The position numbers were made by a program, and so were the translations under genes. DNA of 64,000 bases from Pleurocapsa sp. PCC 7327 (lineage in GTDB: Bacteria > Cyanobacteriota > Cyanobacteriia > Cyanobacteriales > Microcystaceae): NCBI RefSeq assembly GCF_000317025.1, contig NC_019689.1, positions 1,837,501-1,901,500 on the forward strand, written 5' to 3'. Of this stretch, positions 47,087 to 56,089 are shown piece after piece. Every line of letters begins with the position of its first letter. Position 1 is the stretch's first letter. The notes beneath the pieces were generated by a model. The model made no database searches and was not told the origin of the DNA. It was given only the letters and a program-made list of their open reading frames with translations.

Positions 47087-48901
47087 ATGACCCAAAGCCT
47101 TGAAAAATCAACAGCGATCCAAACGGTTCCTTCAACCCTAATCGAACTCCTGCGCGGGAGAGCTACACAACAACCTGACGGTCATGCTTACACCTTTCTC
47201 ATCGATGGAAAAACAGAAAGTGCGCCTCTGACCTATGGAGAATTAGACCGTCAAGCCAGAGCGATCGCCGCCTTACTACAACAGTATCGGGCAAAAGGAG
47301 AACGAGCGCTATTGCTCTATCCTCAAGGACTGGAAGTCATCGCTGCTTTTTGCGGGTGTCTGTATGCGGGAGTGATTGCCATTCCCGTTCCCCCGCCAGA
47401 ATCCGGCAGACTCAAGCGAACCTTACCCAGACTGCGAGCGATTGTTAAAGACGCTCAAGCCACCTTTGCTCTAACTACAGCGGGAATTTTGTCTTTAATC
47501 GAGAACGTGCGCGACGAATTTCCCGAATTCGAGCTAATGCACTGGATCGATTCGGCAACCGTCGATCTTGCCCTCGCCGAACAGTGGCAAGATCCGCAGG
47601 CAGACAAAAACCAGTTAGCTTATCTTCAGTATACGTCGGGGTCTACTTCCACGCCTAAAGGTGTAATGCTCAGTCATTTTAACCTGATTCACCATGCTGG
47701 CTACTTACAAAAAGCTTGCGGCTACGAACCCGATAGCGTGACGCTTACTTGGATGCCATACTTCCACGATTACGGACTCGTTGAAGGAATGATGGTGCCC
47801 CTCTACAACGGCACGCCTTGCTATCTCCAGTCTCCCTTCGCCTTTATCAAGCGTCCCGTTCAATGGCTAAAAAACATTACTAAATATCGCGTCACCCATT
47901 CTCAAGCGCCTAACTTTGCCTATGACTTGTGCATTCGCCGCGCTAAACCAAAAGATCTTGAAGAACTCGATCTGAGCAGTTGGCAAGCGGCAGGAAATGC
48001 AGCCGAACCTATCAACCCGAAAGTGATGGCAAAGTTTGTCGAAACCTTTTCTCCCTGTGGCTTTGCCTGGGAGACCTTTGCTCCCGCCTACGGATTGGCA
48101 GAATATACTTTGCTCGTCTCGACGAAACCCAAAGGACACAAACCCGTTATTACACGCCTAGAAGCTGCCGCTTTAGAAAAGGATAAGATTGTCGATGCCA
48201 AGCCAGAGCGAGAAAACGGCATTCGGACTATTGCTAGCTGCGGTCGTCTGGTTTGCGATACCAAAGTTGCGATCGTGCATCCCGATACCTTAATTCGCCG
48301 TGCACCCGATGAAGTAGGCGAAATTTGGGTTGCCGATCCCAGCGTCGCTCAAGGGTACTGGCAGCGCGAGGAAGAGACAGAGCGCACTTTCAGAGCTTAT
48401 ATCCAAGATAGCGGAGAAGGGCCTTTCCTGCGCACGGGCGACCTCGGATTCCTCAGAGATGGAGAACTCTACATTACCGGACGGATCAAAGATTTAATTA
48501 TTATGCGAGGCACGAATCACTATCCGCAAGATATTGAATGGACGGTGCAACATCTGCATCCTGCCCTTCGCCCCGATTATGGGGCTGCTTTCTCTATTGA
48601 AGATAATGGAGGAGAACAATTGGTTATCGTGCAGGAAGTCGAGCGTCGAACTGAAAATTTAGATCTAAAGCAAATAATTGGCGATATTCGTCAAGAAATT
48701 GCCGAACAGCATGAAATTCCTGTCTACGCGATCGTGTTGGCAAAATCGGGAACCATTCTCAAAACGGCGAGTGGCAAGATTCAGCGTCGCGCTTGCCGCC
48801 AGAACTTCTTGAATGGAACGATTAACATCGTTGCCGCTTGGAGCGAAAATCCCGAACTCGTGGCAAAATTTAGTCCTGCGGATGAGGAAATTGAAGAGTA
48901 A
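47087..48901 (+). CDS. Fatty acyl-AMP ligase (FAAL)
   Basis: 604 residues, an ANL-superfamily adenylating enzyme. The P-loop-like YTSGSTSTPKGVMLSH lies near 186-201, followed by TWMPYFHDYGLVEGMM (the FAAL/acyl-ligase A4 region), APAYGLAEYTLLVS, and RTGDLGFLRDGELYITGRIKDL (in parts). The C-terminal lysine is in TASGKIQRRACR. The length and HDYGLVEG pattern match stand-alone FAALs, which make acyl-AMP from free fatty acids and load an acyl carrier protein rather than CoA. First gene of a four-gene rightward operon with ACAD, ACP and MBOAT; no polyketide synthase or NRPS follows. Confidence 0.92.
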   Translation: MTQSLEKSTAIQTVPSTLIELLRGRATQQPDGHAYTFLIDGKTESAPLTYGELDRQARAIAALLQQYRAKGERALLLYPQGLEVIAAFCGCLYAGVIAIPVPPPESGRLKRTLPRLRAIVKDAQATFALTTAGILSLIENVRDEFPEFELMHWIDSATVDLALAEQWQDPQADKNQLAYLQYTSGSTSTPKGVMLSHFNLIHHAGYLQKACGYEPDSVTLTWMPYFHDYGLVEGMMVPLYNGTPCYLQSPFAFIKRPVQWLKNITKYRVTHSQAPNFAYDLCIRRAKPKDLEELDLSSWQAAGNAAEPINPKVMAKFVETFSPCGFAWETFAPAYGLAEYTLLVSTKPKGHKPVITRLEAAALEKDKIVDAKPERENGIRTIASCGRLVCDTKVAIVHPDTLIRRAPDEVGEIWVADPSVAQGYWQREEETERTFRAYIQDSGEGPFLRTGDLGFLRDGELYITGRIKDLIIMRGTNHYPQDIEWTVQHLHPALRPDYGAAFSIEDNGGEQLVIVQEVERRTENLDLKQIIGDIRQEIAEQHEIPVYAIVLAKSGTILKTASGKIQRRACRQNFLNGTINIVAAWSENPELVAKFSPADEEIEE

Positions 48902-49060
48902 AAATTGTAGTTTTATCGGAAGGCGATCGCGCTTCTTTTGAGCTAACCAACAGAAGATATGGCTAAAATAGCGACAAATTCTGGTGAACTCTCGACCTTC
49001 AGCAATGACAAAAAAGCATTGTTTTGAAATCATTTCTTGGATGAATGGAGCGAAAATCTG

Positions 49061-50875
49061 ATGCACGAACTCAAGCAATACTGGGTTGCCCAAACGCTCG
49101 AAAAAGATTTAGGCGATCCTCTCGCCCCAGACAGCATTATGTCTTTTAGGCGGGTCATAGAAATCGATGAAAGCGAGGAATTCCCGCACCAAGAAATCGA
49201 TTGGCTATACAAATGGAAATTACAACATTACTACGTCCCTGCCAATTGTAGCGGAAAATTTACCTCTTTTGAGGAATTTGTCGCCTTTGTCAGAGTTCTG
49301 TCGCGTCGAGATCAGACCATCGGCATTGCCTTTACTACCCTCTTCTGGTCGTTTCTGACTTGGATGGCAGGAAGCGAGGAACAGAAACAAAAACTTGCTC
49401 GCTACATCATGGACGAATGTGGAGCAATGTGTCTCGGCTATTCCGAGAGAGAACACGGCAGCGATTTAGTAGGCGGCGAACTGACGGCGACGAAAGTTCC
49501 CGGCGGCTATCTTCTCAACGGAGAAAAATGGCCCATCAACCGCGCTACTATTTCTGGCATTGCTTATATTTTGGCGAAAACAGAACCCGCAGGCGGTCCG
49601 AAATGCCTCACCCTTTTTATGGTGGACAAGCGCGAACTCGACCCCTCGCAGTACTACAACCTACCCAAAATCCTTACCCACGGCATTCGCGCTTCTGATA
49701 TGAGCGGGATTGGGTTTAAAGATTGCTTCGTTCCCGACTCGATGCGCCTCAAGGAAGAGGGAGACGGATTGGAATTGGCGCTCAAAGGCTTCCAAATTAC
49801 GCGGATGTTGTGCGCTGCTTTCTCCCACGGAGCTGCCGATACTGCTCTTAGGACAACCCTGAACTTTGCCACTAATCGAGTTCTCTACGGCAAGAAAGCG
49901 ATCGATCTCCCCCAGCCTCGTAAAACCCTCGTCGATGCCTTCCTCGACATTTTAATTTGCGAGTGCGAAACTATAGGCGCAGCTAGAGGATTTCACATTA
50001 TCCCGGAACAGTTTAGCGTCTGGGCATCAGTGGTGAAATACTTTGTCACTGTGCGGTTAGAGACGATGGTGAATAGCGTCTATGTCGTTCTAGGTTCTCG
50101 TTTCTACTTTCGGGAAGAACATGACTATGGCATTTTCCAAAAGGTGCTGCGGGATAACTCTATTATCAGCATGTTTGATGGTAGCACGATCGTTAACTTG
50201 CACGCGCTAATTCTTCAGTTGCGTCAGTTGAGCAAGTACCGCGCTAGAAGAAAGCCGCAAACGATGGCAGAGATTCGGTCTCGTCTGGAAACCATCTTTT
50301 CTTTGAACAAACCCGTGCCGACCTTTGAACCCCAAAAATTAGAACTGTTCGGTCGCGGTATGGACGACCCATTACAGGGACTAGAAATTGCTCTGCAACA
50401 ACTGGAGGGATTGAAAGAAGATACCGATCTCGATCCAGCAGTGTTGGCTAAGCTGCTCGATCTGGGAAATCTAGTATTAGAGGAATTAAATGCCCATGAC
50501 GAACAGATAGCGAACTCAAAATTTGAATTCGGTCACGAGCAATCGCCCGAATTGTTTGAAATCGCCAAGAAGTACTGCACGTTGCACGCAGCAGCAGCTT
50601 GCTTGCATATGTGGCTGTATAATCGGAAAAATTTGGGCGATTTCTTTGCTAAGGGAGAATGGCTGGTACTGAGTCTGCACAGACTTTTGCGTAGCTTGCG
50701 ACCCCTGCCGTACTTTATCTGTGAACCTTATGTAGAAAACGTCGCTCAAGAACTGCTTAAGCTTTATAGAGAAGATAAACTGTTCTCAATCGTTCCTTTC
50801 CAACTCGCGCGATCGCAATCAAAAACACAAGAGGATAAAACCCATGCAACTTCAGAACTCCAGCTTCAAGCTTGA
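49061..50875 (+). CDS. Acyl-CoA dehydrogenase-family flavoenzyme, probably acting on acyl-ACP
   Basis: About 604 residues, with the ACAD core preceded by a long N-terminus and followed by an extra helical C-terminus of about 200 residues. FAD-domain motifs are LGYSEREHGSDLVGGELTATK and NGEKWPINRATISG. In the long-frame numbering, D381 in SMFDGSTIVNLHALI stands where ACADs usually have the catalytic Glu of YEGT. The ATG at 49061 is preferred (GGAG at 49047-49050) over TTG at 49037. It should introduce an alpha,beta double bond into the acyl chain. It is 160 bases after the FAAL and overlaps the ACP gene by 32 bases. Confidence 0.88.
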   Translation: MHELKQYWVAQTLEKDLGDPLAPDSIMSFRRVIEIDESEEFPHQEIDWLYKWKLQHYYVPANCSGKFTSFEEFVAFVRVLSRRDQTIGIAFTTLFWSFLTWMAGSEEQKQKLARYIMDECGAMCLGYSEREHGSDLVGGELTATKVPGGYLLNGEKWPINRATISGIAYILAKTEPAGGPKCLTLFMVDKRELDPSQYYNLPKILTHGIRASDMSGIGFKDCFVPDSMRLKEEGDGLELALKGFQITRMLCAAFSHGAADTALRTTLNFATNRVLYGKKAIDLPQPRKTLVDAFLDILICECETIGAARGFHIIPEQFSVWASVVKYFVTVRLETMVNSVYVVLGSRFYFREEHDYGIFQKVLRDNSIISMFDGSTIVNLHALILQLRQLSKYRARRKPQTMAEIRSRLETIFSLNKPVPTFEPQKLELFGRGMDDPLQGLEIALQQLEGLKEDTDLDPAVLAKLLDLGNLVLEELNAHDEQIANSKFEFGHEQSPELFEIAKKYCTLHAAAACLHMWLYNRKNLGDFFAKGEWLVLSLHRLLRSLRPLPYFICEPYVENVAQELLKLYREDKLFSIVPFQLARSQSKTQEDKTHATSELQLQA

Positions 50876-51248
50876 CGAACAAGCACCAGCAATGACTCCT
50901 GTCGAAGCCGTCCAAAATTGGCTGGTCAAGCAGTTGTCCGAGCAACTATCTCTCGATCCCAAAACGATAAACGTTACCGAACCGTTGACCCGCTACGGAC
51001 TCGATTCTATCGATGCCGTGACGATGGTGGGCGACTTGGAAGATTGGCTCGATCTAGAGCTTCCTTCTACGCTGTTCTGGGATCATCCGACCATTGAGAA
51101 GTCAGCTCAATATTTATGCGAGAACTTTGATTTGTCGAGTGCGTTAGGCGACGTTAAAACAGCCCAAGCAGAAGCTTCTGGTCAGGAAACAGCACAGCCA
51201 GCTTCTAGCGGAAAAAAGGGTTGGGGGGGTCTTTGGGGGCGTAAGTAA
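50844..51248 (+). CDS. Acyl carrier protein
   Basis: 134 residues. A single carrier domain (about 20-95) has the phosphopantetheine serine S55 in YGLDSIDAVTMVGDLEDWL and the helix-III motif FWDHPTIEKSAQYL. The tail (about 100-134) is Ala/Gln/Ser-rich and ends in GKKGWGGLWGRK, a tryptophan/lysine patch that might touch membrane or the acyltransferase. It resembles PKS-type stand-alone carriers more than fatty-acid-synthesis AcpP. GAGGA lies eight bases before the ATG at 50844. It overlaps the ACAD gene by 32 bases, implying coupling. Confidence 0.92.
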   Translation: MQLQNSSFKLDEQAPAMTPVEAVQNWLVKQLSEQLSLDPKTINVTEPLTRYGLDSIDAVTMVGDLEDWLDLELPSTLFWDHPTIEKSAQYLCENFDLSSALGDVKTAQAEASGQETAQPASSGKKGWGGLWGRK

Positions 51249-51383
51249 TAAAATCAGTAATCAGGATAAGGGCGCACGGCGATGCGCCCGTACTATTTGA
51301 GAAATTTAACTTTTTTCTTTTTTCTCTTATCTCCACCGTCCTGCGGGCGGGAGCGCTAATCACCAATCCCATATTGCAGAGCC
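51249..51383 (+). promoter_or_regulatory. Hairpin between ACP and MBOAT genes
   Basis: GGGCGCA (51271-51277) pairs with TGCGCCC (51284-51290). A T-rich stretch follows after about 20 bases. It may reduce read-through so the MBOAT is made at a lower level than the carrier protein, or protect the upstream mRNA end. The remaining spacer holds no gene. Confidence 0.4.
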
Positions 51384-52841
51384 TTGAATTACTCTGACTT
51401 TTCCTTTTGGCTTATTTTAATCGGATTTGCTATTCCCTATTTCGGGATACGCTATCTTGCGAAGACACTCAATCTTTGGCGAGATAGCTTTGACAGCATC
51501 GGACTGATGGTTTGGTCGCTAATGCTGTTTTTGAATACCGATCGCATTAGCTTCGCTGTCTTTGTCTTCGAGGTCGTCTTCAATTACATTATGGTGGCGC
51601 TGATGTTGCGTTACCAAAGCGTGCAAGCTAGGCTTATTGCGATGACTGTCATCGTTTTTGATATCGCAATTCTTGCCTATTTTAAATATCTAGCCTTTTT
51701 TGTCAAAGATGTGGCGGGATTGGTAGCAACTATACCGCAAAATTGGCAAACAACCTTTCCCATTCCAGTACCCGATCGCATTCCTCCCGGCGTTTCTTTT
51801 TATACTTTCCAAATGGTTGCTTTCGTCGTCGATTCGCTGACTGCAAGGAAAAAGAAACCGATCGGTTTTCTCGATTATGTTAACTTCGTCTCTTTCTTTC
51901 CTCAAATCGTCGCCGGTCCTATCGAACGCCGCGTGGATCTCTTCCCTCAAATTGAATCGTTTCGCTTTAAATTTTCTTTTGATAATTGCGAGCAAGGACT
52001 AAAGTGGCTGTCTTTGGGGCTGTTTATGAAATTCGTCCTCGGCGACAACCTTTCACCTTATATTGATTTGAAAGTGGCAGATAACGCTTGGATTATTTGG
52101 TTCCAGGCTTTCTTATTTGCACTCAGAATTTATTTTGACTTTGCCGGATATAGCTTTATTGCAGTGGGTCTGGCTAGATTTTTGGGCATTAAATTAACGC
52201 TTAATTTCCTAGCTCCTTATACTTCCCAAAGTATCAATGAATTTTGGCGGCGGTGGCATATTACGCTAAGTACTTGGTTCCGAGATTACGTCTTTATCCC
52301 GCTCATGGGTTCGCAAAAGCAATTGGCTCCCTTTTTCCTGTTTATCACTTTTACGCTCTCTGGTTTCTGGCACGGTGCTGCCTGGAATTTCATCCTTTGG
52401 GGAGCCTATCACGGCGCTCTCTTGCTAGTTTTACGCTATTTGGGCAGACCCTTTTATGGCTTTATCGGCAAATACATGTCCCAGCCTCAATTTGTCTCTT
52501 GGGGACTAACCTTTGCCTCAGTGGTTCTAGGATGTTTATTCTTTATGGAGACGAATACTAGACGACTGCTAGCTAAATTACTTGCGATCGCAACCCCTTG
52601 GAACTATTCTTTGACTGGCTTGGGCAAATTATTTAGTTCCTATAGCCTAAATGAAGGAGTCATGCTGATTGCTATTTTGATATTGGCAACGGCTGTTCTC
52701 CTGATGGAGCATATCGCTATTTGGCAGCGGAAATTTGAGTACGAGTTACTTCTCTCTCCTTGGGTATCGCCAGTATTGCTTGGTTTAACTGTCCTACTGG
52801 CAGAAAAAACCCCATCGAAGTTTATTTATTTCGAGTTTTAG
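51384..52841 (+). CDS. MBOAT-family O-acyltransferase
   Basis: 485 residues with about ten to twelve membrane helices. MBOAT hallmarks are FFPQIVAGPIERR, NEFWRRWHITLSTWFRDYVFIPL (H292, in parts) and the catalytic histidine H330 in LSGFWHGAAWNFILWGAYHG. It resembles DltB/AlgI-type enzymes that pass acyl groups from a carrier across the membrane onto a polymer or lipid. Only a TTG (51384) fits as start. With the neighbouring FAAL, ACAD and ACP it probably transfers the finished acyl chain to an envelope acceptor. No SGNH or DltD-like partner lies next to it. Confidence 0.9.
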   Translation: MNYSDFSFWLILIGFAIPYFGIRYLAKTLNLWRDSFDSIGLMVWSLMLFLNTDRISFAVFVFEVVFNYIMVALMLRYQSVQARLIAMTVIVFDIAILAYFKYLAFFVKDVAGLVATIPQNWQTTFPIPVPDRIPPGVSFYTFQMVAFVVDSLTARKKKPIGFLDYVNFVSFFPQIVAGPIERRVDLFPQIESFRFKFSFDNCEQGLKWLSLGLFMKFVLGDNLSPYIDLKVADNAWIIWFQAFLFALRIYFDFAGYSFIAVGLARFLGIKLTLNFLAPYTSQSINEFWRRWHITLSTWFRDYVFIPLMGSQKQLAPFFLFITFTLSGFWHGAAWNFILWGAYHGALLLVLRYLGRPFYGFIGKYMSQPQFVSWGLTFASVVLGCLFFMETNTRRLLAKLLAIATPWNYSLTGLGKLFSSYSLNEGVMLIAILILATAVLLMEHIAIWQRKFEYELLLSPWVSPVLLGLTVLLAEKTPSKFIYFEF

Positions 52842-52847
52842 CGGGAA

Positions 52848-52975
52848 GGGAATTCATTAGAATTCCCTTGCTCGAGCGCGAAAGTCCTATAGGCGAGGAC
52901 TTTCGCGCTCGCTAGATAAGGCTTTCAGTCCATGTTAATGGACTTATGCTGTTAGCCAAGAAATTGATTTCTTGG
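52848..52975. terminator. Run of four perfect hairpins between convergent genes
   Basis: GGGAATTC/GAATTCCC (52848-52855, 52860-52867), GAGCGCGAAAGTCC/GGACTTTCGCGCTC (52874-52887, 52897-52910), AGTCCAT/ATGGACT (52927-52933, 52938-52944), and CCAAGAAAT/ATTTCTTGG (52956-52964, 52967-52975) follow one another with short loops of 4, 9, 4 and 2 bases. They fill the gap between the MBOAT end and the saccharopine-dehydrogenase-like gene end, and may act as a bidirectional terminator. Confidence 0.75.
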
Positions 52976-52997
52976 GGATCGTTAAACGGATTTGATA

Positions 52998-54089
52998 TTA
53001 TTCAACGTTCAGTTGTCGATGAATTTTAATTCCTCGACTTGCCATAGTTTCCTCAAATAAATTAGTTGGCAAGACTTGTTCTACCGGAAAAATTCCAGGT
53101 TGGTGGAGTTTTCCTGCTAGTACTAATTGGGCAACGCCTCCCGTTCCATATCCAGCAGCAATTGCTGTATTTTCATGTACCATTGTCGAGTAATATTTGA
53201 CATTGCGATCGCCTTTCTTGCCGCTTATTTCCGTTCGCATTGCTACCCCAATGCCGCTAAAGCGATCGGTCACGGAGGTCATTTTATAACCGACATGAGA
53301 AAAAAATTCAACTCCTTTTTTACTCTTAACCCATGCCGAAGGAAAAACATGAGCTGTAATCCAGGTTAGATGATTATATAGATCGGGAACTGACCCAAAT
53401 TTTGTAATAACGTTTTTGACAGGAAAAGATTCAGCAAAGGTATAAGTTTCTGGCACGTCAAACCAATAAACGCCTGTCTTGCCATACGGTTTGGGAAATT
53501 CTATAACTTCTCGTTGGGTGTAAGGCAATTTTTTTTGCCATTTGCCATCTATCCACACCTCGAATGGTTGTTGCAATCCCAAGAAAGTCGTTCGCATGAC
53601 GGTAATACCAGCACCGCCAGAACCTGCTACAACATAACTGAGATGAATCGTTTCGGCTGCGTCAAGCTGTTCTATTCCTTGACGAACCATACTATTAGAA
53701 ATTCCTGGAAAAACTCCCGTATTTAAAATTGCCGTAATACCAGCCGTTTTTGCTTCGTCTCGATAATTGATAACCTTCTGATAGAAAGAACGGTGGTCGC
53801 TAACATCGATATAATTAACGCCTTGTTCGATACAAGTTTTGAGAACCCGACCATCTCGATAATGAAACGGTCCTGCACAATGAATGACTAAGTTAGAAGT
53901 TGCGATCGCAGCTCTTAATCCTTCTAAATCTTCTAAATCTAAGGCAAGAAATTGTAGAGGTTGTTTAATATCTTGTCTGGGTTGGCGACCCGTAACAATA
54001 ACTTCTGCATCGGTGTGGTTAGCGATATCTTGAGCTACGCTACTCCCAATTCTTCCACAACCCCCAATAATTAAAACTTTTTTAGTCAT
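52998..54089 (-). CDS. Saccharopine-dehydrogenase-like NAD(P)-binding protein
   Basis: 363 residues. The N-terminal Rossmann motif VLIIGGCGRIGSSVAQDIA (5-23) and the Sacchrp_dh_NADP-type pattern NLVIHCAGPFHYRDGRVLKTC with YIDVSDHRSFYQKV are present. The C-terminal half is of the trans-acting enoyl-reductase type. The substrate is unknown: such proteins reduce lysine precursors, polyketide chains or lipids. It converges on the acyl operon and could act on its product, but the opposite direction argues against co-regulation. Start ATG at 54089. Confidence 0.8.
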   Translation of the reverse strand: MTKKVLIIGGCGRIGSSVAQDIANHTDAEVIVTGRQPRQDIKQPLQFLALDLEDLEGLRAAIATSNLVIHCAGPFHYRDGRVLKTCIEQGVNYIDVSDHRSFYQKVINYRDEAKTAGITAILNTGVFPGISNSMVRQGIEQLDAAETIHLSYVVAGSGGAGITVMRTTFLGLQQPFEVWIDGKWQKKLPYTQREVIEFPKPYGKTGVYWFDVPETYTFAESFPVKNVITKFGSVPDLYNHLTWITAHVFPSAWVKSKKGVEFFSHVGYKMTSVTDRFSGIGVAMRTEISGKKGDRNVKYYSTMVHENTAIAAGYGTGGVAQLVLAGKLHQPGIFPVEQVLPTNLFEETMASRGIKIHRQLNVE

Positions 54090-54346
54090 TTTTTTTAGAT
54101 TAAAAATTATTTCAAAGATCGTACCCGAACATACAAGGCTATTTCAGTCTATTAGGTTAATATTTTAGCTCCAAGAAATTTATTTTTTAAAGATTTATCT
54201 TTCTGTATTGCTTATCCTGTAGGGAGATCGATTTTAGCGCGATCGCGTTCAATTATAATGGGATGGGTTACGATCCAATCGATCGAGCGCTAAATCGGTT
54301 CCGAGTAGAAAAACCGAGATTGAGAGGCAAGTCTTGTAGATATGCC

Positions 54347-55921
54347 ATGTCTAAATTTACTCGAAAGTTTTATTTTCTAGTCATTTGCGGGGTTATTGTT
54401 GGCATTCTAATTTTATATATAGCACGCCTCGATCGCTTGCGTACCAATATTTCTGTCACTACTGAGAAAGAAAGCATATCTCGCCATCCCAATGCAATCG
54501 CTGCTTTAGAAGCAGGAATCGAGTCTTACCAACACTCACAAATGCTAGATGCAGAGATAGCTTTTCGTAAAGCGATCGCACAGGATGCTAACTTAGCGGA
54601 AGCATATAACAATCTAGGGGTAATTCTTTTTTGGAACGATCGCTCACAAGACGCGATCGCTGCTTTTAGGAAAGCACTCGATCTTAAGCCATCCTATCGA
54701 GTCGCTAATACCAATTTAGGCTGGCTGTTGAAAACCGAACATTACTTCCAAGAATTCATAGAAGCTTATGCCAAAAAAATGCCTGTTAACCCCAATGAGT
54801 CTTTAGCTAGGTATAGCCTAATCCTGAAACCAGCTTCCGATCGGTGGGACTATAGTACCCTAGCCCAGGCGATCGAGCAATACCGATCGCAAGTAAAAAG
54901 AAATCCTCGTAGTGCTTGGTCTCACTATAATTTAGGAATAGTGCTAGATATGCTGGGGGATTTACCCGCCGCGATCGCCGAGTACCAAATAGCCGTCGAT
55001 CTTCAATCAGATTTTGCAGAAGCTCATAGCGATCTAGGGAATGTTTTAGGAATTTTAGGAAAAGAAAAACAGGCAATTTTTCATCTAACCAAAGCACGAG
55101 ATTTATTTCGGAAAAAAAGCAAAATAGATTATCGAGCAACTAATAATTACAATGCTTGGCAAGCAGAACAATTAATCGCTCAATTTCAATCTAAGTCAGA
55201 CAATAAAAAAAATCTTGCCTTTAATTCCTCTAAGTTAATGGCAACTGCTTTTGTTGAAGAAGGAAAAATCCTGTCTCCCGATCGAGTTTATGCAAAAGTT
55301 AGTCCATCTATTGTTTGTATCGAAAAAGAAACGAGCCAAGACGGCGAATGTGGCGGTGGTGGCATAATTGTTACTTCTGATGGGTTGGTTCTTACTAACC
55401 AGCATGTTATCGGAACGAAATCAACGGTATCAGTTAAATTAAAAGATGGAAGAAAGCTTACTGGCAAGGTTTTTGAAAGCGATTTAGTTTTTGATTTGGC
55501 TTTATTAAAATTACAAGGAGCTAACGATCTGCCAAAAGTTACTTGGGCTGATACCAAGATTAAAGATGAAGCAGGAGGGGAGTTAATTTTAGTAGATTCA
55601 AATCCAGTTTATGCAATTGGCTTTCCTTTCCCAGAAGAATGGAAGATGTCCAATGGACAGGTTCTTAAATTACAGAGTCAAAAAATACAATCTTATAGAA
55701 CGCTTTTAAAAGCTTTTATAACTTCTAGTGACTTAGTTCTCCCCGGATATAGCGGCGGACCATTGATTAACTCTTATGGACAAGCGATCGGGATCACTTC
55801 TCACAGACATCGAAAAACCGGTGTAGGAAGACATATTTCAGTTGGAACAATTAGAGGTTTTATCGATGAAGTAGTTCCCTGGCTGAGAATAACTAATGGG
55901 AGATGGGAGAACTTATATTAA
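54347..55921 (+). CDS. TPR and trypsin-like serine protease, membrane-anchored
   Basis: About 524 residues from the ATG at 54347; an earlier ATG (54263) would add a charged stretch before the helix. One N-terminal helix (FYFLVICGVIVGILILYIA) is followed by tetratricopeptide repeats (about 45-255; AEAYNNLGVILFWNDRSQDAI, SAWSHYNLGIVLDMLGDLP, in parts) and a DegP/HtrA-like domain. The triad is H353 (LTNQHVIG), D383 (FDLALLKL) and S469 (PGYSGGPL). No PDZ domain is present. It should be a periplasm-facing protease with a protein-binding arm. Monocistronic. Confidence 0.87.
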   Translation: MSKFTRKFYFLVICGVIVGILILYIARLDRLRTNISVTTEKESISRHPNAIAALEAGIESYQHSQMLDAEIAFRKAIAQDANLAEAYNNLGVILFWNDRSQDAIAAFRKALDLKPSYRVANTNLGWLLKTEHYFQEFIEAYAKKMPVNPNESLARYSLILKPASDRWDYSTLAQAIEQYRSQVKRNPRSAWSHYNLGIVLDMLGDLPAAIAEYQIAVDLQSDFAEAHSDLGNVLGILGKEKQAIFHLTKARDLFRKKSKIDYRATNNYNAWQAEQLIAQFQSKSDNKKNLAFNSSKLMATAFVEEGKILSPDRVYAKVSPSIVCIEKETSQDGECGGGGIIVTSDGLVLTNQHVIGTKSTVSVKLKDGRKLTGKVFESDLVFDLALLKLQGANDLPKVTWADTKIKDEAGGELILVDSNPVYAIGFPFPEEWKMSNGQVLKLQSQKIQSYRTLLKAFITSSDLVLPGYSGGPLINSYGQAIGITSHRHRKTGVGRHISVGTIRGFIDEVVPWLRITNGRWENLY

Positions 55922-56089
55922 TTTATCTTATATTAAGGTTACAGGTCTTTAAAATTCCTGGGGTTTGACGATGTTTTCTCAAGTTGATTGATGTTATGAA
56001 TGAGTTTCGAGATTTTTCTGTTTTAAAAGCCTTGACCATTCCTCCTTTGTTAGCGATCGCCTGTTAAGGAATAACTCGTTTCCCTAAAA

